19,416 bases of DNA, taken from the NCBI GenBank assembly GCA_017471125.1, contig JAFUWR010000091.1, positions 1-19,416 of the forward strand, given 5' to 3'. This DNA is from Clostridia bacterium. Its GTDB lineage: Bacteria; Bacillota; Clostridia; Christensenellales; Aristaeellaceae. The notes below the pieces were generated by a model. It was not told where the DNA came from and made no database searches. It saw only the letters and a list, made by a program, of their open reading frames with translations. Positions 12,511-19,416 of the stretch are shown here, piece after piece. The position numbers were made by a program, and so were the translations under genes. Numbering within the stretch: the stretch's first letter is position 1; the number at the start of each line of letters is the position of its first letter.

Positions 12511-15500
12511 CTATTCCTGCCGCACGCCGATGACGATGTGGTGGTCGTCGCTCTCCCGGGTGCGGATGGTCTGGAGGGTGTACGGCACGGGCATGCCGTT
12601 TTTCAGCTTGTGGAAGGACAGCGCGACGGCTTCCTCCTCATCGGCCCACCAGGTCAAATTGTGCTTGCCGGTGGCCTCCCGGAGCCGTTCGGCCTCATTC
12701 TCGGGCACGTCCATAAGCAGCGCCTCCCGGGCCCGGCCAAAGAAGTCCTCCCCGCCGGGGCGTATCTCAAGCTCGCCGTCCCTGCCGGTGTAGAACTCGA
12801 GGTAGAAGTCCGTGACCACGTCCACGTAGTAGATGCTCTCGAAGTCGCTGGTCAGCGCCTTGGAGATGCTCATGTAGGTCTTTTTGACCTCAGGCGTCAC
12901 CTCGACCCTGGCGTTGGCGCGCTCGATCAGAAAGCGGTCGAATTCCTCGGGCGGCACGGGCTTTGAGAAGTAATAGCCCTGCACCAGGTCGCAGCCCATG
13001 GCCTTGAGCACCAGGTACTGCTCCTCGGTCTCCACGCCCTCGGCCACCACGGGCACGTGCAGGTAGTCCGCGATGTCGATGATGAGCTCGATCATCCGAA
13101 CGTCCCTATTCTCGCCGAAGGCCGACCGGACGAAGCTCATGTCCAGCTTGAGCGCGTCGATGGGCAGGTGGGACAGCATGCCCAGGGACGAGTAGCCGGT
13201 GCCGAAGTCGTCCATCTCGATGCGGAAGCCCATGCCCATGCCGCGCAGCTCCTTGGCGGTGGTGATGACCTGGTCGGAGTCGCCGGTATAGGCGGACTCG
13301 GTGATCTCGAGCGCCAGGTCGTTGGCGTCGAGGTCATATTCCTCCAGGATGTCGCGGAACACGTCCTTCAGATTGGGCGTCAGCATGTCGATGCGGGACA
13401 CGTTGACGGACACTGGCACCGAATAGCCCAGCCGGTCCTTCCAATCCCGGATGCGCGCCGCGGCCTCGCGCCAGACGAATTTGTCCAGCTCGAGGATGAG
13501 GCCGTTGTCCTCCAGCAGCGGGATGAACACGCCGGGGCTGATCATGCCCAGCTCGGGATGGTCCCAGCGCACCAGGGCCTCGGCGCTGGCCAGCAGCGGC
13601 GCGTCGGGCCGGATGTCGAATTTGGGCTGGAAGTGGACCGCGAAGCGGCGGTTCTCCAGCGACGGCTTGAAGTCCTCCAGGAGCCGCGCCTTGAAGAGCT
13701 CCGCCTCGTGCATCTTCGTGTCGTAGATCCCGACGGCCTTCAGATAGCCGGTCTTGACGGTGTTCGCGGCTATCCGGGCGTAGTCGAAGCGGCGCTCGAT
13801 CTCGAGGGTCTTGTCCACCTCGGAGTAGACGCCCATGCGCAGCCGGACGCGGTTCTCGGACACGTCCTCGCCCGCCAGTCCCCCGGACACCTTCTCCAGC
13901 AGGGCCTCGTAGTCGTCCCGGTGGGGGCAGTAGATCAGGAACGTGTCCGCGCCCATGCGGCAGCCCACGCCGCCGACCTCCCGGGAGATCTGCCGCACCC
14001 GGTTGCCGATGCGGGCCAGCACGCTGTCGCCGTACTGCTTGCCATAGCGCTCGTTGAGCACGTGGAAGTGGTTCACGTCCAGCACCAGGGCGTCCATCGC
14101 CATGTCGGTGTAGTGCTGGTCGTACATGCGCACGTAGCGCAGGAAGTAGTCCAGGTTGAACAGGTTGGTCAGCCCGTCGCGCTCGGTGGACTGGATGATG
14201 TGCCGCTTCTCGGAAAGCTCGATGCAGCGGTTGACGCGGGCCTGTATGATCTCCCAGGAGGGATAGGGCTTGGGGATGAAGTCGATGGCCCCGATCCTGA
14301 GGCACTCGACCTCGGCGGACTGGTCGGCGGTCAGCACGATGACGGGGATGTCCTTGAGCTCCTTCTCCCCCTTCATCACCTTGAGCACCTCCATGCCGCT
14401 CATGCGGGGCATCTGGAGGTCCAGCAGCACCAGCGCCAGGTCGTCCTTGTGGAGCTTCAACTGCTCCAGCGCCTCGATGCCGTCGGAGGCGTACAGGCGC
14501 TCGTAGCCGTCGCCCAGCATGTTGCCCAGCATCAGCCGGTTGATCTGCTCGTCCTCGACGATCAGGATCTGCCGCTTGAGCTTCAGGATGTCCGCCTGGT
14601 CGTCCACGGCGAAGGCGGGCCGCGCGGCCTCGGCGTCCTCCCGGGAGATGGCGCCCATGCCCTTGAGCAATTGCTTCTCCTCGTACATCAGCGCGTCGGC
14701 GCGCTCGAAAACGGCGTGGAAGCGCTGGTCCTCCCCGGGCTTGTAGTCGGACAGGCCGCCGGAGATGACCACGTCCTCGGTGCTGATGTGCTCCACCGAA
14801 CGGTCGTGCAGCGCCAGCACCAGCTCCTTGCGGATGACGTAGTCCCGGCCGGTCAGCACGACGACGAACTCGTCGCCGCCGGTGCGGAACACCGGGCTGT
14901 GCTGGAAGATGTCGCAGACCATCCGGCTGGCCTTGACGATGTACTCGTCGCCGGCCTGGTGGCCGTAGGTGTCGTTGATCTTCTTGAGGCCGTTTACGTC
15001 GCACACCACCACGGCGAAGGGCTCCGCCGCGCCCTGGTCGATCTTCGCCTGTATATCCTCCTCGTACTCGGAAAAGGCGGCCTTGTTCTTGACGCCCGTC
15101 AGGCCGTCGCGGTACGCCTTCTCGTTGGCGACGGACAGCCGCTTGGCGATCTCCTGCTCCCGGCGCATCTCCCGGTCGATGTTCATGACGCCGATGATGA
15201 GGTGCTTGTTGTCCGTGGCCCAGATGACGGACAGCCGCGCGTACATGAAGCCGCTCTCGATGAGGATGCGGTAGGTGTGGGTGATCATGTGCTTTTCCTT
15301 GAGCAGCCGGATCATGCCGGGCTTGTTCAGGATGTCGTGGAACGCGGCGCGGTCCTCGGGGTGGATGACGCGGTCGATGTTGTTCAGGGACTCCTTGAAG
15401 AAGTCGTCGCCGGAGGGCTGCACCTCCAGGCTCTTGTACACGTCGGTGGACGAGAACTCGATGTAGTGGTCGTTGAGCATGTCCACGTAGTAGATGGTGT

Positions 15501-16785
15501 CGTACTGGTTGGCGAGGCTGGAGGCGATCTGGAAGAAGGTGGCGTTCTCCTCCAGCGTCTTGCGCAGGGCGATCTCCTTCTCCATCTCCCGGTCGATGTT
15601 CATCACGCCCATGATGAGGTGCTTGTGGTCGTTGGCCCAGAACACCGACATGCGGGTGTAGCCGCTGCCCTCGGTCAGCAGCAGCCGGTAGGTGGTGGTA
15701 AAGCTGCCGTTGTCCCGCATGGCCTTGAGCATGTTTTGCTTGTCCAGCAGGTCGAACACCCGCTCCCGGTCTGCGGGGTGGATGATGGCCGACACGTTGC
15801 GCTGGCTCTCGCCGAAGAAGTCGCTGCCCGAGGGGTTGATGTTGAAGTCCTTGTACTCCCGGGTGGCGGTGAACTCGATGTAGTCGTCCGTCTCGGTGTC
15901 GATGTAGTAGATCATGCCGTACTGCTGGGCGAGGCTCTCGGCGATCTGGGAGAACACCATGTTCTTCTCGGAGATGGCCTTCATCTCCTCCTGGCTCTTC
16001 TTCTCGTCGTCGATGTTCTCGAGCGCGATGATGAGGTTGCCGCCGTCCTCTGTGCGTACGGCCATGAGCCGCACGTAGTGGGCGCCGTCGGCCATCAGCA
16101 GCCGGTACTCCATCCGGAACCTGCGGCCGTTTTCGGTGACCGCCACCATGTAGTCCTTGTCGCCGATCTTTTCAACGAGATTTTTGTCCTCCGGGTGGAT
16201 GACCCGCTGGACATTCTTGCAGGTCTCGGTGAAGAAGTCCGCGCCCTCCTCCGGCACCTCCAGCTCCTTGTAGTCGTTGCTGGCGGAGTATTCCACGTAG
16301 TGGCTGGTGGCCAGCTCCACGAAGTAGATGGTGGCGTAGCGGTTGGCGAGCGTCTTGGCGATGGCGTTGTAGGTCCGGGTCTTTTGGCCGCTGCGGACCG
16401 ATTCGTCCACGTTCAGCACGCCCAGGATCAGGCACTCGTCGCCGTTCGAGGCGTCCCGGAGGATGCGCATGGTGTGGTAGACCGGCGCGCCGTCGATCAT
16501 CAGCCGGTACACGATGGACACCGCGTCCTTGTCCTGGAACTGGCGCATCAGCGACTCCTTCGTCAGCGCCGCCCACACCGCGTCACGGTCCTCCTCGTAG
16601 ATCACCGCGCCGATGTCCCGCTTGGCGTCGGCGAAGAAGTCCGCGCCGGACGAGTGCAGCTCCAGCTTCTTGTAGCCCTGGTTCGTGCTGTAACACTCGT
16701 AATAGCCCGTCGCCGGGTCGATGTAGTAGACGCTGGTGTAGTCGATCAGTAGCGCCGTCGCGACGCGCGCGATGTTGTTGTCCAT
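12511..16785 (-). CDS. Multi-PAS GGDEF-REC-GGDEF*-EAL cyclic-di-GMP signalling protein
   Basis: This 1424-residue soluble protein starts at ATG 16785 with GGGAGG before it. Order: four PAS-like repeats (about 1-128, 136-260, 276-400, 413-540), each with YY-D, EF/EY, GxDFF, R/HPED and YRLL-type signatures; GGDEF1 (555-705) with an intact TGGDEF (635-640) and CDVNGLKKINDTYGH but no I-site; a receiver (739-855) with Asp789, Thr819 and Lys839; GGDEF2 (865-1020), degenerate as GADTF (945-949); EAL (1040-1290) with EAL 1069-1071, NVS, EITES, DDFGTGYS (1192-1199), EGVE (1249-1252) and Gln1269; and a fifth PAS-like unit (about 1300-1422). GGDEF1 should make cyclic-di-GMP and EAL should break it down, so it may be bifunctional. 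The receiver implies input from a histidine kinase located elsewhere. Confidence 0.95.
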   Translation of the reverse strand: MDNNIARVATALLIDYTSVYYIDPATGYYECYSTNQGYKKLELHSSGADFFADAKRDIGAVIYEEDRDAVWAALTKESLMRQFQDKDAVSIVYRLMIDGAPVYHTMRILRDASNGDECLILGVLNVDESVRSGQKTRTYNAIAKTLANRYATIYFVELATSHYVEYSASNDYKELEVPEEGADFFTETCKNVQRVIHPEDKNLVEKIGDKDYMVAVTENGRRFRMEYRLLMADGAHYVRLMAVRTEDGGNLIIALENIDDEKKSQEEMKAISEKNMVFSQIAESLAQQYGMIYYIDTETDDYIEFTATREYKDFNINPSGSDFFGESQRNVSAIIHPADRERVFDLLDKQNMLKAMRDNGSFTTTYRLLLTEGSGYTRMSVFWANDHKHLIMGVMNIDREMEKEIALRKTLEENATFFQIASSLANQYDTIYYVDMLNDHYIEFSSTDVYKSLEVQPSGDDFFKESLNNIDRVIHPEDRAAFHDILNKPGMIRLLKEKHMITHTYRILIESGFMYARLSVIWATDNKHLIIGVMNIDREMRREQEIAKRLSVANEKAYRDGLTGVKNKAAFSEYEEDIQAKIDQGAAEPFAVVVCDVNGLKKINDTYGHQAGDEYIVKASRMVCDIFQHSPVFRTGGDEFVVVLTGRDYVIRKELVLALHDRSVEHISTEDVVISGGLSDYKPGEDQRFHAVFERADALMYEEKQLLKGMGAISREDAEAARPAFAVDDQADILKLKRQILIVEDEQINRLMLGNMLGDGYERLYASDGIEALEQLKLHKDDLALVLLDLQMPRMSGMEVLKVMKGEKELKDIPVIVLTADQSAEVECLRIGAIDFIPKPYPSWEIIQARVNRCIELSEKRHIIQSTERDGLTNLFNLDYFLRYVRMYDQHYTDMAMDALVLDVNHFHVLNERYGKQYGDSVLARIGNRVRQISREVGGVGCRMGADTFLIYCPHRDDYEALLEKVSGGLAGEDVSENRVRLRMGVYSEVDKTLEIERRFDYARIAANTVKTGYLKAVGIYDTKMHEAELFKARLLEDFKPSLENRRFAVHFQPKFDIRPDAPLLASAEALVRWDHPELGMISPGVFIPLLEDNGLILELDKFVWREAAARIRDWKDRLGYSVPVSVNVSRIDMLTPNLKDVFRDILEEYDLDANDLALEITESAYTGDSDQVITTAKELRGMGMGFRIEMDDFGTGYSSLGMLSHLPIDALKLDMSFVRSAFGENRDVRMIELIIDIADYLHVPVVAEGVETEEQYLVLKAMGCDLVQGYYFSKPVPPEEFDRFLIERANARVEVTPEVKKTYMSISKALTSDFESIYYVDVVTDFYLEFYTGRDGELEIRPGGEDFFGRAREALLMDVPENEAERLREATGKHNLTWWADEEEAVALSFHKLKNGMPVPYTLQTIRTRESDDHHIVIGVRQE
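15166..16770 (-). repeat. Tandem PAS-coding repeats
   Basis: Four consecutive units of about 130-140 codons are related in sequence. The last two share near-identical DNA at their ends: CATCTCCCGGTCGATGTTCAT occurs at 15166-15186 and again at 15583-15603, 417 bp apart (139 codons), with matching flanks such as ATGATGAGGTGCTTGT. This indicates a fairly recent duplication of one unit, with the outer units more diverged. Confidence 0.8.
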
Positions 16786-16823
16786 GTCCGTGCCTCCCTC
16801 GGTCGTTGCCTCGCTATGGTATT

Positions 16824-16852
16824 ATTGTACCATAAGAAAAACCGACTGTCCA
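16824..16852 (-). promoter_or_regulatory. Promoter of the multi-PAS gene
   Basis: On the minus strand, -35 TGGACA (16852-16847), a 17-bp spacer and an extended -10, TGG followed by TACAAT (-10 at 16829-16824), lie 38 bp before the ATG at 16785. It sits just after the terminator of the dpaL gene. Confidence 0.65.
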
Positions 16853-16871
16853 TATGGAATCCGTAGAAAAC

Positions 16872-16919
16872 AAAAACAAGCATACCGATGCGAAAACTGC
16901 GTCGGTATGCTTTGTTTTT
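16872..16919 (-). terminator. Intrinsic terminator of the trpBA-dpaL transcript
   Basis: GCATACCGA (16880-16888) pairs with TCGGTATGC (16902-16910). The outer A-rich and T-rich runs (16872-16879 and 16911-16919) extend the stem with one bulge. It starts 11 nt after the stop codon at 16930 and is followed by TTGTTTTTG on the minus strand. Confidence 0.92.
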
Positions 16920-16929
16920 ATGCAGACGG

Positions 16930-18051
16930 TCACACCGTCGCCCGCCACACGATGTCGCGGTAATTCCCGCGGTCGGTGTCGCCCTCGGTGCTGATGAGGA
17001 GCGGGACGGAATCGCCGTCGAGGCCAAGCGCGCGCCGGATCGCCTCGCGCGACGGGTCGGTCATCAGGTGGAACAGCGCGCCCGCCGTGCTGGCCCCGCT
17101 CTCGCCGGACACGATACGCGCGTCCCCCGGCAGCGGGTTCCCCAGCACGCGCATGCCCGTGGCGGCGATGTCGTCCGAGATGCGCATGGCGAAGTCAGCG
17201 TGCGCCCGCAGGATGTCCCAGGCCACGGAGCAGGGTTCGCCGCAGCACAGCCCCGCCATGATGGTGCGCATGCTGTCGCCGTCGCAGCAGTGGAGCTGCC
17301 CGTCGGCGGCGAAGGCCGTGCGGTAGACGCAGTCCGCGGTCAGCGGCTCCACGACGATCACCTTCGGCCTGGCCGCGCCATAGACGTTGGCGAAGAAGCC
17401 CGTCAGCGCCCCGGCCATCGCGCCCACGCCCGCCTGGAGCAGGATGTGGGTCGGGCGCAGGTCACCAAGCGCCTCGACGATCTCCAGCCCCATCGTGGTA
17501 TAGCCCTGCATGATGCGCCGGGGGATGTCCGTGTAGCCCGGCCAGGAGGTGTCCTGCACCAGCGTCCAGCCGTTCTCCTCCGCCTGCCGCCGGGCATAGC
17601 GCACCGCGTCGTCGTAGGGCACGTCGAGGATGGACGCCTCCGCGCCCTGGGCCCGGATGTTCTCCAGGCGCTCCTTAGCGGACCCGCGCGGCATGTAGAC
17701 CACCGCCCGCTGCCCCAGCACCCGCGCCGCCCAGGCCACGCCCCGGCCGTGGTTGCCGTCCGTGGCGGTGACGAAGGTGCGCGGCGCGTCGCCGATCAGC
17801 CCGCCGATGGCGTAGCTGCCGCCCAGCGCCTTGAAGGCGTTCAGGCCGAAGCGGAAGCTCTCGTCCTTCACGAGGATGTCCCTGACGCCGATCTCCGCCG
17901 CCAGCGCTTCGAGCCTGCGCAGCGGCGTGGGCGCGTACCCCGGCAGGGTGCGGTGGAAGTCCCGCGCAGCCCGGGCGGCGTCCATGCCGAAGCCCGTGAT
18001 GTCGCAGTCACCGCCGCCGCGTCGGATCGGCGTGATCTCCATTGTACTCAT
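16930..18051 (-). CDS. dpaL: Diaminopropionate ammonia-lyase
   Basis: This 373-residue fold-type II PLP enzyme converts 2,3-diaminopropionate (and D-serine in some members) to pyruvate and ammonia. Distinctive family motifs: KDESFRFGLNAFKALGGSYA with the PLP lysine Lys74, ATDGNHGRGVAWAA, VQDTSWPGYTDIPRRIMQGY, LLQAGVGAMAGALTG, and GESGASTAGAL near the end. Threonine dehydratases and cysteine synthases lack this combination. It is about 25 residues shorter at the N terminus than E. coli YgeX. ATG 18051 has AGGAAGGA upstream; Met4 is a possible second start. It follows trpA by 36 nt in the same direction and ends at a strong terminator, so it is probably transcribed with the trp genes. Confidence 0.93.
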   Translation of the reverse strand: MSTMEITPIRRGGGDCDITGFGMDAARAARDFHRTLPGYAPTPLRRLEALAAEIGVRDILVKDESFRFGLNAFKALGGSYAIGGLIGDAPRTFVTATDGNHGRGVAWAARVLGQRAVVYMPRGSAKERLENIRAQGAEASILDVPYDDAVRYARRQAEENGWTLVQDTSWPGYTDIPRRIMQGYTTMGLEIVEALGDLRPTHILLQAGVGAMAGALTGFFANVYGAARPKVIVVEPLTADCVYRTAFAADGQLHCCDGDSMRTIMAGLCCGEPCSVAWDILRAHADFAMRISDDIAATGMRVLGNPLPGDARIVSGESGASTAGALFHLMTDPSREAIRRALGLDGDSVPLLISTEGDTDRGNYRDIVWRATV

Positions 18052-18087
18052 TTTGATATTCCTTCCTTCTTCATTCCCGCTTTGTGT

Positions 18088-18858
18088 TCACCTGAGCGCG
18101 TCCTTCATGGACTTGACGTATTCGTAGACCCTCGGCGCGGCGTCCCTGCCGTATTCGCCGATGATGCGCACGATGGCGCTGCCGACGATGGCCCCGTCGG
18201 ACAGCCCGGCCATCTTCGCGGCCTGCTCCGGGGTGGAGATGCCGAAGCCCACCGCGCAGGGCACGGACGTGTTTTCGCGGACGAGCTTCACCATCGCGCC
18301 GATGTCGGTGGTGATCTCCCCGCGCACGCCGGTGACGCCCAGCGACGACACCACGTACAGGAAGCCCTCGGCCTCCTTCGCGATCATGGCGATGCGGTCC
18401 TCGGACGTGGGCGCGATGAGGCTGATGAAGCTCAGCCCCCGCGCCCGGCAGGCGGGCGCGAACTCCTCCTTCTCCTCGAAGGGCACGTCGGGCAGGATCA
18501 TGCCGTCGATGCCGGCGTCCACGCACTGATCGCAGAAGCGCTCGATGCCGTAGGAGTAGACCACGTTGGCGTAGGTCATGAACACCATCGGGACGGTCAC
18601 GTCCTTGCGCAGGGACTTGGCCAGCTCGAAGATGCCGTCGGTGGTGGCCCCGCCGGACAGGGCGCGGACGTTGGCCGACTGGATGACCGGCCCCTCGGCG
18701 GTGGGGTCCGAGAAGGGGATGCCCAGCTCGATCAGGTCCGCGCCGGCGTCCACCGCCGCCCGGACCGCCGCCGCGGTGGTGGCGTAATCCGGGTCGCCGC
18801 AGGTGATGAAGGCGATGAACGCCTTGCCGTGGTCAAACGCGCTTTCGATCCTATTCAT
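18088..18858 (-). CDS. trpA: Tryptophan synthase alpha subunit
   Basis: This 256-residue TIM-barrel enzyme cleaves indole-3-glycerol phosphate to indole and glyceraldehyde-3-phosphate, passing indole to TrpB. Family motifs are AFITCGDPD, LIELGIPFSDPTAEGPVIQ, LPDVPFEE, LIAPTS, YVVSSLGVTGVR and VGFGISTPEQA. Catalytic Glu44 (Glu49 in Salmonella) is present. The position of the catalytic Asp60 holds Glu55 (AEG instead of ADG). The start ATG 18858 has GGGGGGAGGA before it and overlaps the trpB end by 8 bp, so translation is probably coupled. Confidence 0.96.
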   Translation of the reverse strand: MNRIESAFDHGKAFIAFITCGDPDYATTAAAVRAAVDAGADLIELGIPFSDPTAEGPVIQSANVRALSGGATTDGIFELAKSLRKDVTVPMVFMTYANVVYSYGIERFCDQCVDAGIDGMILPDVPFEEKEEFAPACRARGLSFISLIAPTSEDRIAMIAKEAEGFLYVVSSLGVTGVRGEITTDIGAMVKLVRENTSVPCAVGFGISTPEQAAKMAGLSDGAIVGSAIVRIIGEYGRDAAPRVYEYVKSMKDALR

Positions 18859-19416
18859 GCAGATCCTCCCCCCTGTAACGGGCGATGGCGGCGCAGTCCT
18901 TGTCGCCGCGCCCGGAGATGTTGATGACCATGATCTGGTCCTTCCCCATCGTCGGGGCCAGCTTCATGGCGTGGGCCACGGCGTGGGCCGACTCGATGGC
19001 GGGGATGATGCCCTCCGTCCGGGACAGGTATTCAAAGGCGTTCACGGCCTCGTCGTCGGTGACGGGCACGTACTCGGCCCGGCCCGTGTCGTGGAGCCAG
19101 GCGTGCTCCGGGCCGACGCCGGGATAGTCCAGCCCCGCCGAGATGGAGTACACCGGCGCGATCTGGCCGTACTCGTCCTGGCAGAAGTAGCTCTTCATGC
19201 CGTGGAAGATGCCCAGCCTGCCCGTGGCGATGGTGGCGGCGGTCTCGAAGGTGTCCACGCCGCGCCCCGCGGCCTCGCAGCCGATGAGCCGCACGGACTT
19301 GTCGCCGATGAAGTGGTAGAACGCGCCGATGGCGTTGGAGCCGCCGCCCACGCAGGCCAGCACCGCGTCGGGGAGCCGCCCCTCCTTCTCCATCAACTGC
19401 TCCTTGATCTCCCGGC
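18851..19416 (-). CDS. trpB: Tryptophan synthase beta subunit (5' part outside window)
   Basis: The C-terminal 187 residues are present. The frame is open to the window edge (REIKEQLMEKEGRLPD), so the in-frame TTG and ATG near 19396 are internal codons. The PLP phosphate-binding loop ACVGGGSNAIG is followed by RLIGCEAAGRG, HGMKSYFCQDEYGQI, YSISAGLDYPGVGPEHAWL and INISGRGDKD, all typical of TrpB. It condenses indole with serine to form tryptophan. The PLP lysine lies outside the window. Confidence 0.97.
   Translation of the reverse strand, partial: REIKEQLMEKEGRLPDAVLACVGGGSNAIGAFYHFIGDKSVRLIGCEAAGRGVDTFETAATIATGRLGIFHGMKSYFCQDEYGQIAPVYSISAGLDYPGVGPEHAWLHDTGRAEYVPVTDDEAVNAFEYLSRTEGIIPAIESAHAVAHAMKLAPTMGKDQIMVINISGRGDKDCAAIARYRGEDLHE

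Noticed and set aside
13057..16752. A 1231-codon open frame on the plus strand opposite the multi-PAS gene
   Set aside because: Its product is rich in Val, His, Asp and Leu with no domain sense. It mirrors the codon bias of the minus-strand gene, which has clear GGDEF, REC and EAL motifs.
16930..18051. Threonine dehydratase or cysteine synthase
   Set aside because: The NAFKALGGSYA, DTSWPGYTDIP and IMQGYTTMG motifs are those of diaminopropionate ammonia-lyase.
16888..18924. Long plus-strand frame opposite dpaL and trpA
   Set aside because: Composition typical of an antisense shadow. The minus strand encodes two well-recognised enzymes.
1..19416. CRISPR array or cas genes to go with the CARF-HEPN protein
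   Set aside because: No regularly spaced short direct repeats and no Cas10, Cas6 or Cas7-like coding sequence were seen on either strand.

Overview
The window is about 19.4 kb of GC-rich DNA with Gram-positive style ribosome binding sites (AGGAGG-type, 6-9 nt before ATG or GTG), sigma-A-type promoters and short-gap operons. The gene content is a SpoIIE/RsbW/STAS partner-switching set, PAS/GGDEF/EAL and HD-GYP-type proteins, DpaL next to trpBA, and Clostridia-like substrate-binding proteins. Together these suggest a high-GC member of Bacillota, class Clostridia. I cannot place it more precisely. All genes but one are on the minus strand. I see no tRNA, rRNA, CRISPR array or intact mobile element.

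Region 1 (1-6060, minus) is one operon read from a promoter at about 6137-6108. In order it encodes a membrane dCache-HAMP-PP2C (SpoIIE-type) phosphatase, a PAS-HD-GYP-type phosphohydrolase, an RsbW-like anti-sigma kinase, a STAS anti-sigma antagonist, a divergent GHKL-like protein, and a secreted tandem substrate-binding-protein-like receptor cut by the window edge. Gene ends overlap or lie 12-27 nt apart. This looks like a complete partner-switching pathway (phosphatase, antagonist, kinase) joined to a probable cyclic-di-GMP hydrolase. No sigma factor is visible.

Region 2 (6061-8702) is the most unusual part. A 618-residue CARF-HEPN protein of the TM1812/Csx1-like kind is transcribed divergently from region 1, with no Cas gene or CRISPR array in sight. 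It converges, across a bidirectional terminator, on an 89-residue minus-strand gene that joins a double-glycine leader to an IF-1-like OB fold. The promoters inferred for these two genes and for the region 1 operon share one upstream element: TTGACATTCTGGAA, three variable bases, then CCCC running into the -35 box. Two copies form a large inverted repeat between the divergent genes. I infer a small regulon, although a mobile-element end is an alternative reading.

Region 3 (8703-12402, minus) is a three-gene operon: a membrane diguanylate cyclase with an intact GGDEF and I-site, a membrane-anchored coiled-coil substrate-binding protein with no transporter genes beside it, and DNA-3-methyladenine glycosylase I. 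Region 4 (12511-16785, minus) is a 1424-residue protein with the order four PAS repeats, GGDEF, receiver, degenerate GGDEF, EAL, fifth PAS repeat. Regions 1, 3 and 4 together hold two likely diguanylate cyclases and two likely phosphodiesterases, so cyclic-di-GMP signalling is a theme of the window.

Region 5 (16872-19416, minus) is the end of a tryptophan operon: the 3' part of trpB, trpA overlapping it by 8 bp, then a diaminopropionate ammonia-lyase gene 36 nt downstream, closed by a strong hairpin terminator.
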